From: Raffaelea ambrosiae
Lineage: Eukaryota; Ascomycota; Sordariomycetes; Ophiostomatales; Ophiostomataceae
Direction: 5' to 3'
Length of the DNA: 64,000 nt
Assembly (NCBI GenBank): GCA_002778195.1
Contig: PCDI01000002.1
Location: 2,290,859 to 2,354,858 of the forward strand
In this document: positions 1 to 10,943 of the stretch, in pieces
How the letters are laid out: every line of letters starts with the position of its first letter
Position numbering within the stretch: the first letter of the stretch is position 1
The notes under the pieces: generated by a model
Told to the model about the DNA's origin: nothing
What the model saw: only the letters and a program-made list of their open reading frames with translations
The model's database searches: none
Translations under genes and position numbers: made by a program

Positions 1-2261
1 CGCCCGGCACCGCTGTCACCGGCAGCAGCACGCCGGGTCCGGGTCCGGGTCCGGGGCCGCCGTCTGTGCATTCTTCTTCCTCTTCTGCTGCTGCTGCTGC
101 TGCTGCTTCTGCTGTCGCGACGGCCGAGCGCAGCCGGCCCCACGACATGAGCACCCTCAACGAGGTTGTCGGCATCATCTCGCTGGGCAACTTCGAGGCC
201 CCCGCCTATGTCGGGCCCTCGGCCGGGCTGTCGCTGGCCGTCAACCTCGGCGAGATGGTCCAGGCCACGGTGTGGAAGAAGGCCATCCCCGAGGTGCCGC
301 GGGACAGCCACCCGGCGGCGGCTGCGGCCAGTCCACGCAGCAGTCCCGGTGGGGGGTCCGCCAGTCTCGCCGAGGCCGGCGGCGGCGGCGGCGGCGGTGT
401 CCGGGCCATGACCATGGACGAGCTGGCCCGGTACAGCATCAAGGAGCCGCCCAGCGACGAGCTGGGCGCCCGCCTGATCACCATCTACCTGCAGCAGCTG
501 CACCCGCGCTACCCCTTTCTCGACCCGGACGAGCTGTGGCGGCTGCAGAGGGCGCGCACGCCCGTGTCGCTGGCCGCGTCGGGCCGGCTGTCGGGCGCCC
601 AGCGCTACGGCGTCTTCCGGCTGTACATGGTCTTTGGCTGTGCGGCCACGTTTATGCATCTGACCAACAAGGGTTCGGGGGTGAAAGTATCGCCGGAGGT
701 GGGTTTCTTTTCTTTTCTCTTTTTCTTGTTGTTTTCTTTCTTTTCTTTCTCTTTTTCTTGTTTTCTTTTCTTTCTTTTCTTTATTTATTTATTTATTTTC
801 TTTTATTTATTTATTTAATTTATTTTTTTCACTCCCGCTGACCAACAGCGCTTCTACATGACGGCCCTCCAGCACATGGCCGTGGCCAACGTGCCCCGGA
901 CCATCCAGAACATCGAGGCCATGACCCTGCTCGTGGTCTACCACCTGCGCTCGGCCTCCGGCATGGCCCTGTGGTACATGATCGGCCTGGCCATGCGCAC
1001 CTGCGTCGACCTCGGCATGCACCGGCGGGCCTACGAGCAAGGGCTGTCGCCCGCCGCCGTCGACAAGCGCCGCCGCCTCTTCTGGACCGTCTACGCCCTG
1101 GAGCGGACCGTGGCCACCTCCCTGGGCCGGCCGCTGAGCATCGCCGATCGCCACATTGACGTGCCCTTTCCCGACACGTCGTTTGTGTCGTCTGTGTCGC
1201 CGGGCCTGGTGTCGGCCAACCTGCTGTCGACCAACCTGCTGTTCGAGCTGCGGCGCATCGAGGCGCACATCCACCACGCCATCTACCGCACGGACAAGCC
1301 GCTGCAGGCGCTGCGGCCCAAGATGGAGACGCTACACGCCGAGCTGGAGGCGTGGCGGCGCCGGCTGGCCGACGTCTACCAGGACCAGGCGCAGAGCCAG
1401 CAGCAGGGCATGGGCATGGACTATCCGCTGCTGCTCTACCACCGCGCCATCCGCATGCTCGTCCAGCCGTTCCTGGCCATCCTGCCGGTGGCTGACCCGT
1501 ACTACGGCCTGTGTCTCCAGGCGGCCGGCAGCATCTGCCAGATGCAGAAGCGCCTGCACCAGACCATCGGCTACGGACACAGCTTCATCGCCGTGCAGAC
1601 CATCTTTGTGGCCGGCGTGACGCTGCTGTACGGGCTCTGGACGCAGACGCACCTGGTGTGGTCGGTGACGCTGGCCAACGACCTGCGGTCGTGCTCGCTG
1701 GTGCTGTTTGTCATGAGCGAGCGCGCCCCGTGGGTGTGCAAGTACCGCGACGCCTTTGAGATCCTGGCCGACGCCACCATGGAGAAGCTGCGCAGCGGCG
1801 AGTCGACGCTGGCCGAGATGGTGGCCGTGGCCCAGGTGCAGCAGACGCAGCAGCAGCAGGCGGCGGAGAAACAGAGACAGGATCCGCGGCAACCGCGAGA
1901 GCATCAACAACAGCGACAAGAACAAGAGCAGCAAGAACAACACCAACAACACCAACAGCACCAACAACACCAACAACAACAACAACAACAGCAACAACAG
2001 CAACAACAGCAGCAACATCACCAACAGCAACAGTCCACATGCCCTCCGTATCAACCAGAATCCTTTCTCCCCATCGTGCCTGGCATCAGCCAGAGCAGCC
2101 ATCCCAACCCACACCACCATCCAGAAGAGAACACCGAGGACGTCTGGCGGCTGGTGAGCGAGCTGGCCAACTGGATCGACCAGGACCAGAGCGCCTCCAC
2201 GCCGGTGTGGATGCCCAACTTTGAGGCCATGCAGAACATGTCTTCCCATGGGACCATGTAG
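1..2261 (+). CDS. Fungal-specific transcription factor (Fungal_trans domain), 5' partial
   Basis: Likely a Zn2Cys6-type nuclear regulator whose DNA-binding N-terminus lies outside the window. The frame is open from base 3. Exons are <3..698 and 849..2261, giving at least 702 residues. The intron at 699-848 is phase 0 (gtgggt donor, CTGAC branch near the end, cag acceptor), and removing it joins SPE to RFYMTALQHM without a break. The middle region is the Fungal_trans (PF04082) fold: YLQQLHPRYPFLD, then DLGMHRRAYE, RRRLFWTVYALER and GRPLSIADRHIDVPFP. The tail (about 1840-2040) is almost pure Gln/His from CAA/CAG repeats, followed by a short acidic, Trp-containing end that could activate transcription (inference). 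The target genes cannot be named. It converges on the SET gene, with about 180 bp between them. The zinc cluster itself is not visible, so the class is inferred from the middle domain. Confidence 0.85.
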
Positions 2262-2443
2262 GATGTAGCTATTTTCCTGGTATTTGTAGGACGCGTGTTT
2301 TTTATTTTTTTCAGGACACGCTATCTAGATAATCTCAGCATCCCTTCTCCCGGGACATGAACGCACAGGAAGAAGTGTATGCAAACGAAAAACAGGCATC
2401 GCCAATGTATGGGGACGAGAATGGCTGGACATCACTCGGGCCC

Positions 2444-3486
2444 TCAGCACACGGGACCGATCACCTCGGTCTCCGCTTCGTCGACCTTTTCGTAGAGCTG
2501 CAGAGCCACGGCCAGCTTCTGCGCCCACGTTTTCTGCGCCAGCGCCCGCTGGGCCGTTTGGGCATACTCTTTCGTCTTGAACATGAACGGCAGAACGATC
2601 AAGACAGGGCGCATTCTCTCGTCCACAACCTCGTCCATCACGCCCTCTTGTTCCAGGACCCAGCAGATCATGACGCCGGCAATCAACCGCATGGAGAGCC
2701 CCGTGGAGAGGGTCTCTGCGTCTTGTCTCCGCTTCGGGTCGAAAATGATCGGTCGGCCGGACACCTGCTTCTGCGCATCCAAGTCCACGCCATTGAGGAG
2801 GTAGTGCAGGCCGCGGCAGAGCCTGCGCCGCATGTCGCTGGCCTGCTGCTCCGCCGGATCGCGCAGGCCGCAGCACTCGCAGAGGCACGCAAAGTACAGT
2901 TCCTCGTGGCGCTCCTGTCGGGTGCGGCATGAGAAGTCGGTGTTGTAGCAAAAGGTGATCTCTTCGCCCGCCTGGATGTCTCTGGTGGCGAGCCGGACGA
3001 GGGCGTTGTCCGACGCGGTCTCGTTCAAGGGCAAGTTGGAATTGGGGACACAGGAGTGGTTGAAGCGCGACTGGAGGACGAAGAGGCCGTACGCAGGCGC
3101 GCCGCCCTCGGGGCCAATATTAAACGAGTTCTCGGCCAAGACACTGGCCATCCGCGCGAAGCGGCCGTGGCCGTTGTCGCGGATGCGCAGGAACATCTGC
3201 TTCTGGGCGGGCGTCAGGCCCGCAAAGGCCGTCCGGACGTCTTCCTCGGTGATCTGCGCGTGTGGCTTGCGGATGACAAAATACGGCTTCTCTCTCAGGA
3301 TTTCTTCCCCGCGTCGAATCTCTCGCGTGGCAAAGGCGCCCCAGCCCTTCCCGGGAGAGGCGGGCTGTAGTCTGAATGGTGCGTTCTCGGGTATGGCAAA
3401 CCCGAGGTAGGCTAGAAGAAGAGGGTGAGCCGAGGCATGCGACAGGCAAAGAAGTGGGAGGGACACGTACGATGGCCCATGGACAT
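2444..3486 (-). CDS. SET-domain protein (SMYD-like, no MYND finger)
   Basis: Predicted protein lysine methyltransferase of the fungal SET family. Exons are 3486..3471 and 3411..2444, coding for 327 residues. Exon 1 is only 16 nt (MSMGH plus one base). The donor is gtacgt and the acceptor ttctag, and splicing gives MSMGHPYLGFAIPENAPF. The intron is also open in the same frame, so an unspliced reading is possible, but it would need a poorly conserved Leu/Ser/His-rich leader. SET landmarks are GWGAFATREIRRGEEIL near the N-terminus, NHSCVPN in the middle, GEEITFCYN, and a Cys-rich post-SET segment CLCECCG. A helical C-terminal region follows. The substrate is unknown. It is divergent from PEX7 across about 1.5 kb. 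Confidence 0.85.
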
Positions 3487-4998
3487 GGTGGTGGTGTAGG
3501 AATGAGTATGCTCGTGAAATTGGTGTATCTGGAAACGCTGTTCTCTGTCGTGAAAAGCAGACAGAGGACTGTCTGCAGGGGTTTGCTTTAAATTGTGTTT
3601 CCTGGCCAGTTTTGGTGATTTGATTGGTTATATGCATTGTGGCAGCAAAGTGCAAACACTCTGGTATGCCTCAGGCAGGCAGGTGATGGACTTGCTGCGT
3701 TTGGCAAGCAGTAGGCCTCAATCCAGTGTCTGGCAGATTCAGGCAAAGACGAGTACAGAGTCTCTTCACAACCTCACGTTTGGAACTGAAGGGAGCCGGC
3801 CAAGATGGTCCAGCACAGCCAACATGACCAACATACGCAGCACGACAGCCAAGAAAGAATAAGCACGGCAACCGCAAAGTGCCTGTCGTGGTATGCATGG
3901 ACACTTGGATCCTGTGAATACGGAGTAACTCGAGTTGGCCATATGCAACTGGGGTCTCTGGACAGGCTGTCCCTCGAACGCTTGCTGAATATTCCTGCTG
4001 CTGCTGGACGTGCGCTCCCTGTTCTTGCTTCGGCAGGCAAGCCTTCGATCACGAGAGACCGTGCCCTCCCTGAAGCCCTATCAGACGGCAATTGCGCTTG
4101 GGCTCATCAATTTCTTGCTTTAAGATCGGTGCGGTTTCAGGTGCCTCAGAAAGGCCTCCAAAACACAGACGAAGACACTCGCCTGCGTGCGGCAGCAGCT
4201 CCATCTCTCCAAAGCCCCGGCGGCCCGACTCGTTTCGTTCAAGACCCTGCCTGGCATCTAGTCCATGGACCAAACTGCACTGAAGACTCGCATCGCCGGC
4301 GTTTCCGCTCAGCAGGCCATTCTTGTGTCTGGGCAACAAACCCAGCAGTCACCGACACATTTGGCCCCGAGAATGCAGACCGAACGAGAGCAAATGTGCA
4401 GCTTTTTATCTGTGTTTTTTGGCTCTTGTCTTTGGCTGGAGATGACGTCCACTCAGTCATGCCTGTCTTCTCAGGCCCCTGGAATCCAGCCATAGCCCTC
4501 TCGCGCCATGGCGTTGGCGCATGGCGTCGTGGGGCTTGGGGGGGTTAGTAGGCAAACGAGGTTGTTCTTACACCAGTCTTTTAGTGCCCGCCAGAGCCTG
4601 CCAAGTGAGGGGACCCCGGACGGAACCCCGTGACCGCCGCTAATCGCACTAACAGAGCCACTGCGACTTATTTTCCAGCCGAGGCACATGACAAAGAACT
4701 GACGTCTTGAGAGCCGCATCTTGGAGTTGGGTTCCAGGGCACACACAACAGAGCCTCTAGCGACCATCCCCGACCTGGCCGACAGATGGGAACACTATTG
4801 CCGCAGGCCTGAGAATAGAGTGCGCCAGGCCTCTCGACACGCCCCATTCCGTCCCGTCTATCCCTGTTTGGCAGGTCTTTTTTTTTTTTTTTCTTTCCCC
4901 GCAAAATCGAATTGACGTCAAATCTTCCGTCCCGTCTTCACTCCTCGACAACCTCCCTCCCTCGCCGACAACCACCTCGTTGCCCTTCCCCCCCCAGC
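3487..4998. other. Divergent intergenic region, SET gene / PEX7
   Basis: This is the shared upstream region of two divergent genes. A 247-codon open stretch at 3805-4548 (+) shows neither fungal codon bias nor a recognisable motif and is judged non-coding. The PEX7-proximal end has a T-rich tract (about 4876-4895), a CRE-like octamer and a C-rich leader. No tRNA or transposon is seen. Confidence 0.6.
4913..4920. promoter_or_regulatory. CRE-like site TGACGTCA upstream of PEX7
   Basis: A perfect palindromic CREB/ATF-type octamer lies 79 bp before the PEX7 ATG and just after a T-rich tract. bZIP factors of the Atf1 type bind this sequence in fungi. About one such octamer is expected by chance in 64 kb, so only its position supports a role. 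Confidence 0.35.
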
Positions 4999-6102
4999 AT
5001 GGCCGCCCCTATGCTCGAGTTCCGCACGCCGGGGTACAATCCCTACGCGGTCCAGTACTCGCCGTACTACGACTCCCGCGTGGCCGTCGCGGCGTCGGCC
5101 AACTTTGGCATCATCGGCAACGGCAAGCTCTTTGTGCTCGAGCTGACCGCGGCGGGCGCCCAGATCGGCAAGACCTACGACACCAACGACGCCCAGTTCG
5201 ACGTGGCCTGGTCGGAGCTCAACGAGAACCAGCTGCTGGCGGCCTGCGGCGACGGCTCGCTCAAGCTGTTCGACCTGTCCGTCGACAACTTCCCCGTCAT
5301 GAACTTCCACGAGCACAAGCGCGAGGCCCTCTCGGTCGCCTGGAGCCCCGTCACCAAGGACTCGTTCCTGACCAGCAGCTGGGACGGCACCGTGAAGCTC
5401 TGGTCGCCCACGCGCAACCAGTCCCTGCGCACCCTGCCCACCGGCACCTGCACCTACAGCGCCGCCTACTGCCCCTCCAACCCGAGCGTCGTGTCCGCCG
5501 CCAGCAGCGACTCCGTCCTGCGCATCTTTGACCTGCGCACCCCCGTGTCCGCCAAGTACCACCTGGTCGCCCAGATCCCCGTCCACGTCCCCCCGCCCCA
5601 GGGCGGCCTGCCCATGGCCAACTTTACCGGCGGCGGCGGCGCCCCCGGCACCGTCGGCGCCCCCGCCGAGCTGCTGACGCACGACTGGAACAAGTACAAC
5701 GACAGCGTCGTCGCCACCGGCGGCGTGGACAAGATCATCCGCACGTTTGACATCCGCAACCCGGCCGGCGGCCCGCTGGCGCTCATGATGGGCCACGAGT
5801 TTGCCGTGCGGCGGCTGGCCTGGAGCCCGCACGCGCACGACATTCTGCTGAGCGCGAGCTACGACATGACCGTGCGGGTGTGGACGGACGGGTCGCCGCC
5901 GCCGGGGACGATGCCACCACCAGGGGGGGCCGCGGCGAGCCATGTGCGTCTGGGCACGGAGCTCGGGGTGATGAACCGCCACACCGAGTTCACGACGGGC
6001 GTGGACTGGTGTCTGTTTGGCGAGGGCGGCTGGGTGGCGTCGGTCGGCTGGGACGAGCGGGTGCTCCTGTGGGATGCGAACGCCATAATACACCGAAGGT
6101 GA
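4999..6102 (+). CDS. pex7: Peroxisomal targeting signal 2 receptor Pex7 (WD40)
   Basis: Cytosolic receptor that binds PTS2-bearing proteins and carries them to the peroxisomal docking complex. Single exon, 367 residues, starting at MAAPMLEFRTPGYNPYAVQYSP; this opening is characteristic of fungal Pex7. An upstream in-frame extension has a non-conserved Ser/Pro leader and no ATG, so 4999 is chosen. At least six WD40 blades can be seen, with strand ends SSWDGTVKLW, RIFDLR, RTFDIRN, SYDMTVRVW and GWDERVLLW. A Gly-rich loop (GGGGAPGT, about residues 210-220) and a Pro/Gly-rich loop near residue 300 are insertions between blades. The length fits the family (about 320-380). The 3' end converges on the DPB3-like gene. 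Confidence 0.95.
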   Translation: MAAPMLEFRTPGYNPYAVQYSPYYDSRVAVAASANFGIIGNGKLFVLELTAAGAQIGKTYDTNDAQFDVAWSELNENQLLAACGDGSLKLFDLSVDNFPVMNFHEHKREALSVAWSPVTKDSFLTSSWDGTVKLWSPTRNQSLRTLPTGTCTYSAAYCPSNPSVVSAASSDSVLRIFDLRTPVSAKYHLVAQIPVHVPPPQGGLPMANFTGGGGAPGTVGAPAELLTHDWNKYNDSVVATGGVDKIIRTFDIRNPAGGPLALMMGHEFAVRRLAWSPHAHDILLSASYDMTVRVWTDGSPPPGTMPPPGGAAASHVRLGTELGVMNRHTEFTTGVDWCLFGEGGWVASVGWDERVLLWDANAIIHRR

Positions 6103-6524
6103 GGGTGAAGGGAGAGGAAGAAAGAATAAAAATTGTACATGGATGGATTGATGGCATCGGTAAAAAAAGTTCATGTGGGCATTCGGCGTTGTATATGATT
6201 GTTGCCTTTTTTTTTGGTTTATTTTGTTTTACCTACTTCACGTGAAGGCATAGACATGGGCTTGTCCGTTGTTTGTATTCGTTATTCTTTGGAAGGACAC
6301 CCTGGAGAGTTACCAGAGCCACGCTCGTTATGTTGATTTTTTTTTTTTCTTTCGAAGAAACCAAATATCCCAATGCAAACGTACAGAACGCCAAAAAAGA
6401 AACAGAACCCAACAGAAAACAAGACACGCCGGCCACACCGGCCTGATACCCACTGCATTGCCTCCCAAAGTCCCTTTTCCTGCTTCTTCTATTCATACGT
6501 CTCACTCGATCCCTTGCACAGCAC
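6103..6524. other. Convergent 3' region, PEX7 / DPB3-like
   Basis: Short AT-rich spacer holding the two 3' ends. It contains a 12-bp palindrome CTTCACGTGAAG at 6236-6247 and runs of T and A that could serve as polyadenylation signals. No gene is seen. Confidence 0.6.
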
Positions 6525-7579
6525 CTAGCTGTCGGCCATGTCCACGTCGCCATTGTTGTTGTTGCTGCTGCTGTGGGCGTGGTATCGGCCGCTGCTGCTG
6601 CTCATGGTGTGGCCGCCAGACGGGCCGTGGTCGCGCATCCGAAGCATGTCCTGCTCCAGCTGCGCGTCGGGTCCGTCGTCGTCGTTCAAGGACGAGGCCG
6701 CCGCTGCTTGTGCCAGAGCCGCCGCCGCCGCCACACCGGATCCTTCGGTCGCCACCGCCGACCCCCGCGACGCCCGGAAGCTGTTGGACGTCGACGACGA
6801 CGATCCGTTCAGAATGTTGAAGGGCAGTTGCTGCTGCCGGCCTCCGCTTCCACTGGACGCGCCACCACCGCTCCCGTTGGTCAACGACGATATCGTGGTC
6901 GGCGGCGGCGCGCCGCCGCCCGTGGACTTGCGGTCGCCGCCGGCACCGCCGGCACCACTACCACCACCACCGCCACCGCCGCCGCCGCCGCCGCCGCCAC
7001 GCGACGACTTGAGGTTGTTGGCGGCCACGGCGCTGGCGCCGTCGCGGAGCTTGGCCTGGGCGGCGGCGGCGTCGCCCTTGACTTTGCCATAGGGGACGGT
7101 GGGCGGCGCGACGTCTTCGAGGAACTCGAGGCGGTCGACGCGCTGGACGGCCGAGGCGAGGTCGCGGTACTGGACGTTGCGGCGGGGTTTGCGGTCGAGC
7201 TTGACCATGTTGTGGGCCTCGGACGCGAGGTACTGGACGAAGAGTTCCTGGGAGGGGGGGGGTTAGTGGTCTTCTGATCGTCTGGTCTTCTGGTCTTCTA
7301 GTCTTCTGACGAGATCAGATCACAGACGAGGTGGACCTACCGTCGCCAGAGTGATCACAAAGGCGGCATTGTTGGAGCACACGGCAATATCAGGGTCGAC
7401 GCCGACGATCTTACGGACTCGCGTGACTAAGGACATGTCAGAAAACGAGGACACGACGAGGGCAAGAAAGACAAAAAAAAACATCTTTGCACGAGCGGAA
7501 GCGAGGAAAACACACCGGGCAGCTGGGCTTGGCCGGTCGGCTCCTTTCGTGGAGGAATGGATGATGTGTTGTACGGCAT
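6525..7579 (-). CDS. dpb3: Histone-fold protein, DNA polymerase epsilon subunit C (Dpb3/POLE4) type
   Basis: CBF/NF-Y-type histone-fold subunit; the family pairs with a second histone-fold protein in DNA polymerase epsilon or in CHRAC-type remodelers. Exons are 7579..7516, 7426..7341 and 7247..6525, coding for 290 residues. Splicing assembles GQAQLPVTRVRKIVGVDPD, then CSNNAAFVITLATELFVQYL, then RRNVQYRDLASAVQ and LEFLEDVAPPTVPYG, the POLE4/Dpb3 signature; all phases match. The fold occupies about residues 15-110. The rest (about 180 residues) is low complexity: a Gly tract, Ser and Ala runs, an Asn run and an acidic end. Dpb3 fits better than NF-YC because of the VQYxDLA and EFLEDV motifs, but a CHRAC-type role cannot be excluded. 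Confidence 0.85.
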
Positions 7580-7884
7580 GGTGAGAGATGGCCAGGTAGG
7601 TATGTCGAGAAGGGCAAGCAAAAAGTCAAGCTAGTCAATGGTGATAACTCCTGTACTGGCACACAGACGCGCCGTAATATTAGGCGCGCCTCAGCTACTA
7701 ACAGTGACGTACTATGCAAAGCTCCTAATATGATTAGTCATCGGCCCCGCGATCTTCAACTTATTAGTGAGAAACTAAAATAGAGCGGCGCAGCCAACAA
7801 CAAGACTCTTTCCCAGGGCCCCAAGTGAATACTTTGTGCTTCTCACAGATTGTACCCTCCTCACTTCGACATCGCCCATTATGA
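7580..7884. other. Spacer upstream of the DPB3-like gene
   Basis: About 300 bp containing the 5' region of the DPB3-like gene. It holds several copies of short words such as TAATATTAGG and CTAATATGATTAG. No coding signal is seen. The glycyl-tRNA synthetase relic begins immediately after it. Confidence 0.5.
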
Positions 7885-9199
7885 TTGAGCCAACCAACTT
7901 TAAAGGGTGGCCGACTGGATCGGTCCCAGCTGGAATCGCTGCTCAAACGACGCCTCTTCTTTACAGAGGCTCTTGAGATCTACCGGACATCTCGAGGAGC
8001 TTCGGGCGACAACCGTGGTCTTTTTCGATTATGGCCCACCCGGCTGCGCCCTGCAAGCTCACATTGTCGACTTCTGGCGAAAACATTTCGTGCTCGAGGA
8101 GAACATGCTCAAAGACCCAGAAATTGACCGATCCCGAGGTGTCTGAGTGTAAAACAATACCCGCCAAGGTAGACAACTGTCATCAACACCATATCCTACC
8201 TTTGTTAGTCTTACACGCCATTTCAACTTCGAGATATCGATTGATGACTACGATGGTCCCGAACTGGGCGAGCTGATCACACGGCTCGACATCCGAAACC
8301 CCAACGGGAATGGCCCTGTCCAGCAGCCGACTCCGTTCAACCTCACGTCATGAGAAATTCACTGGTATTCCTTTGAAGGCCAAAGAAGCTCTGCCTACAC
8401 CTGAAGAAGTCGAGTTGTTGGCAGCCACGCCGAATCAGAAACTATTGGGGCCGCGCTTCAAAAAAAAGATGCCAAACCCATTGCGAACGCGATTCAGGAA
8501 CTGGACCAGGAAATGCCGGGCACACTCGCCAACGAATTGACCAAGACTGGCACCTGCCATCGAACTGTCGCAGCCAAACCAGTGGAACTGACCAGCGATG
8601 TTGTGGCCATGGCTAAGACGCAAGTTCTCAAAACTGTGCGCGAATACACCCCAAACGTTATCGAGCCGTCCTTTGGCATCGGCCGGATCCTCTCCTGTCT
8701 GCTGGAGCACACCTACTGGCACCGCCCAGACGATGTCGCCCGAGGCGGAAGTCAAAATCTTGTCGGAAAAGAATGGGGACCTCGACTGACAAAGTTGCCA
8801 TTCGCTTTACAGGTCCTATCCCTGCCCCTCCTAGTCGCGCCTGCCAACGTGCTCATTGTGCCTCTCTCTACATCGGCCGAATTGGAACCCCGGGTCGAGG
8901 CTTTGTCAGCCCGTCTGCGCACACTCAACACTGCCAACAATGTAAATTCCTCGGGCGCCAGCATCGGTAAGCGGTATGCTCGCAATGACGAGCTGGGCAC
9001 GCCGTTGAGCATCACACTGGATTTTGATACCATCAAGGATGGTTCTGTGACCCTTTGAGAGCGCGATACAACCTCGCAGGTCCGCGGCTCCGACGATGAG
9101 ATTGTGCAGGCTGTGAAGCAACTTGCGGATGGTTCTGAGACTTGGGATGAAGTTCGTCGTCGGCTACCAGCGTTTGGGGGTCAGGTACAGGAGGACTGA
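7885..9199 (+). pseudogene. Decayed copy of glycyl-tRNA synthetase (class II, eukaryotic type)
   Basis: Relic of a GRS1-type gene, readable only by changing frame. The order follows the enzyme: DRSQLESLLKRRLFF and EALEIY (7915-7980); then, in another frame, FDYGPPGCALQAHIVDFWRK and FVLEENML (8018-8113); FEISIDDYDGPELGELI (8228-8280) and DIRNPNGNGPVQQPTPFNL; a jump that skips the motif 2 region; then the KDAKPIANAIQELDQE segment, EYTPNVIEPSFGIGRIL (motif 3, about 8640-8695), VLIVPLS, and the anticodon-binding part IGKRYARNDELGTPLSITLD. A TGA at 9056 replaces a conserved Arg in VTL-RERD, as expected from CGA to TGA. The frame then runs to the natural end at 9199. An 8-A run at 8460-8467 marks one frameshift. 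The main body of the catalytic core is missing, so no active enzyme is expected. Fungi normally have one GRS1 for cytosol and mitochondria; the intact copy should be elsewhere. Confidence 0.88.
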
Positions 9200-10041
9200 A
9201 CGTGTTGCGCAGGCAGGTGTTCATTGCGAGTATGATCTACCAAGAACCGCCCAACTGCGCGCGCGCTACCAGCCGAACCCAAGGGCAACAAATCACTAGC
9301 CAAGAAATGTGCAGCATTGGCATAACGTCAAAACGCGGAAACGCCTTCCGTATGTCATCATGGCCTGTTTCGAGGCGCCGACACGGTTCGTCATGGAAAA
9401 TGAAGCTGTCTGCCGATCGATCCCATGCGCCTCCAGACATCTCTAGACACCTAGGCTGCAAAGGGTAGATTTGGCCCCATGCCCCTGAGCTGGAGCGCAA
9501 GCGCTGTCTTGTAAAAGGGCCCGAAACCGAAGACCGCACCGCCAAAAGCCTTCTGCGGCGGCACTGATACAATGGGATTGGTGGGGGAGACGTGTGGTGT
9601 AACTAAAATAGCCAAGACGCACCGCACCGACTATGCTGTTGTCGCCGGCAACATACGGTGCTCCACGGTTCGCGTTGTATCTTGTGTTGTTTCCCCAAGC
9701 GAGCGTAGTTGGAGTACATCTACAAAAAACTTGATGGTTCTTGGAAACGTTCCCCAAGAAGCACAGTCTGTTCTATTGTGTTCGAAGTCCCGTCTAAGCT
9801 AGAACAGTAAAAAAAAAAAAGGATGACCCGAAGAAACGCAGTGACAAAAGAACCCATGACAAAAGAAAACCAGAGTCTCCGCTCTGAATGGTATAGAGTT
9901 ATGTACAGTCGCCTTGACCACTTTCCCGTATTCTTCCCCTTCTCGTATGTCCCTCCCCTTCTCCCCTTCTCCCCTTCTCCCTTGCCTTCCTTCGTCTTTC
10001 CTTTCGCTTCGTCCACCTTTTTTGATCTTTTCTCCCTCTCC
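9200..10041. other. Spacer after the synthetase relic
   Basis: No recognisable gene. Short open frames on both strands lack codon bias and motifs. An A run (9810-9821) and a pyrimidine-rich stretch (about 9940-10040) lie next to the SNARE gene's stop and probably include its 3' UTR. Confidence 0.55.
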
Positions 10042-10943
10042 TCAGCTCTTCAGCGCCAGCACCAGCGTCAGCACAATCAGCACCACCACCAGAATCAACA
10101 GCCCCATCAGCTTTACGTTCTTCCACCACATCTGCCGCTTCAGCCCCCGGCTCCGCACCCGGAACTCCCGCGCGCTGCCGCCCAGCCGGTCCGTCTGGTC
10201 CACCAGCAGGTCGATCCGCTCGCCCCGCTCCAGCAGGCTCTCGATGTTGCGGCCCATCAGGCCGCGCACGTCGTCGATCTCGCGGCGCACATGCGAAAAG
10301 GAGTCGTCCGACGACGCCGCGCCGTGCTCCTGCATCAGCTGGCGCAGCGTGCCGTTGAAGGCGCCGCAGCCATAGTTGGGGAGGTCGGCAAAGTCGGTGA
10401 CGGCGGGCGCAAAGTCTTGGAAGAACTGGGTGCGGGCGGCGACGAGAAAGCCAAAGGGGACGCGGCGGCCGAGAGAGGCGTCGGCGACGACCAGAAAGGT
10501 CAGGCCGCCCGCGGAGGCAGCGCTGCCGGGGTGTTCGGAGGGGGCCTCGGCGATGTAGTGGATGTGGTTGGCGCCGTGGGTGTAGGTGAGCTTCTGGGGC
10601 TGTTTGTGGTCGATCTTGGGGAGGATGAGGGAGGCGATGGCGGAGGTCTGGCTGGAGGCGGACGTGGTGCACTCGGCGAGGATGGTGGAGTTGTGGGCGA
10701 CGCAGGAGCTGAAGACTGTTAGAACGAGCGAGAAGACGAGTGAAGCGAGGACAGGAAGAACGAGCGTATCGAGCAAGGACGCGCGGGAACAGAAAAGAAA
10801 GAAACGAGCGAAGCGAGGGCGACAAAAGAAAGGAGAGCAAAGCGAGGACAGAAAAGAGAAGAGAAGCGAACGAAGTGAGGACAGAAAAAAAAAAAGGAGG
10901 AAGAAACTTACTAGAGCAGCGGCGAGGCTGCGTTGGAAGCCAT
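10042..10943 (-). CDS. nyv1: Longin R-SNARE, Nyv1/VAMP7-like
   Basis: Vesicle SNARE with a longin domain, a synaptobrevin coil and a C-terminal membrane anchor. Exons are 10943..10912 (32 nt) and 10708..10042, coding for 232 residues. Splicing (gtaagt donor, tcttcag acceptor) joins MASNAASPLL to YSCVAHNSTILAEC, the start of the longin fold (about residues 10-130). The R-SNARE coil is at about 140-200 (IDDVRGLMGRNIESLLERGE, then RIDLLVDQT); Arg in LLERGE is the expected zero-layer residue. KRQMWWKNVKLM is followed by a hydrophobic anchor of about 18 residues ending LALKS. Nyv1/VAMP7 proteins drive fusion at the vacuole or late endosome; I prefer this over Ykt6 (no CAAX box) and Sec22 (different longin start). 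The upstream region is very purine-rich. Confidence 0.88.

Noticed and set aside
3805..4548. 247-codon open frame on the + strand
   Set aside because: No codon bias, no motif, and it lies in a divergent promoter region; long frames like this arise by chance in GC-moderate DNA.
7885..9199. Intact glycyl-tRNA synthetase with many introns
   Set aside because: The frame changes lack GT-AG boundaries at the needed places, the motif 2 region is absent, and a stop falls in a conserved Arg codon.
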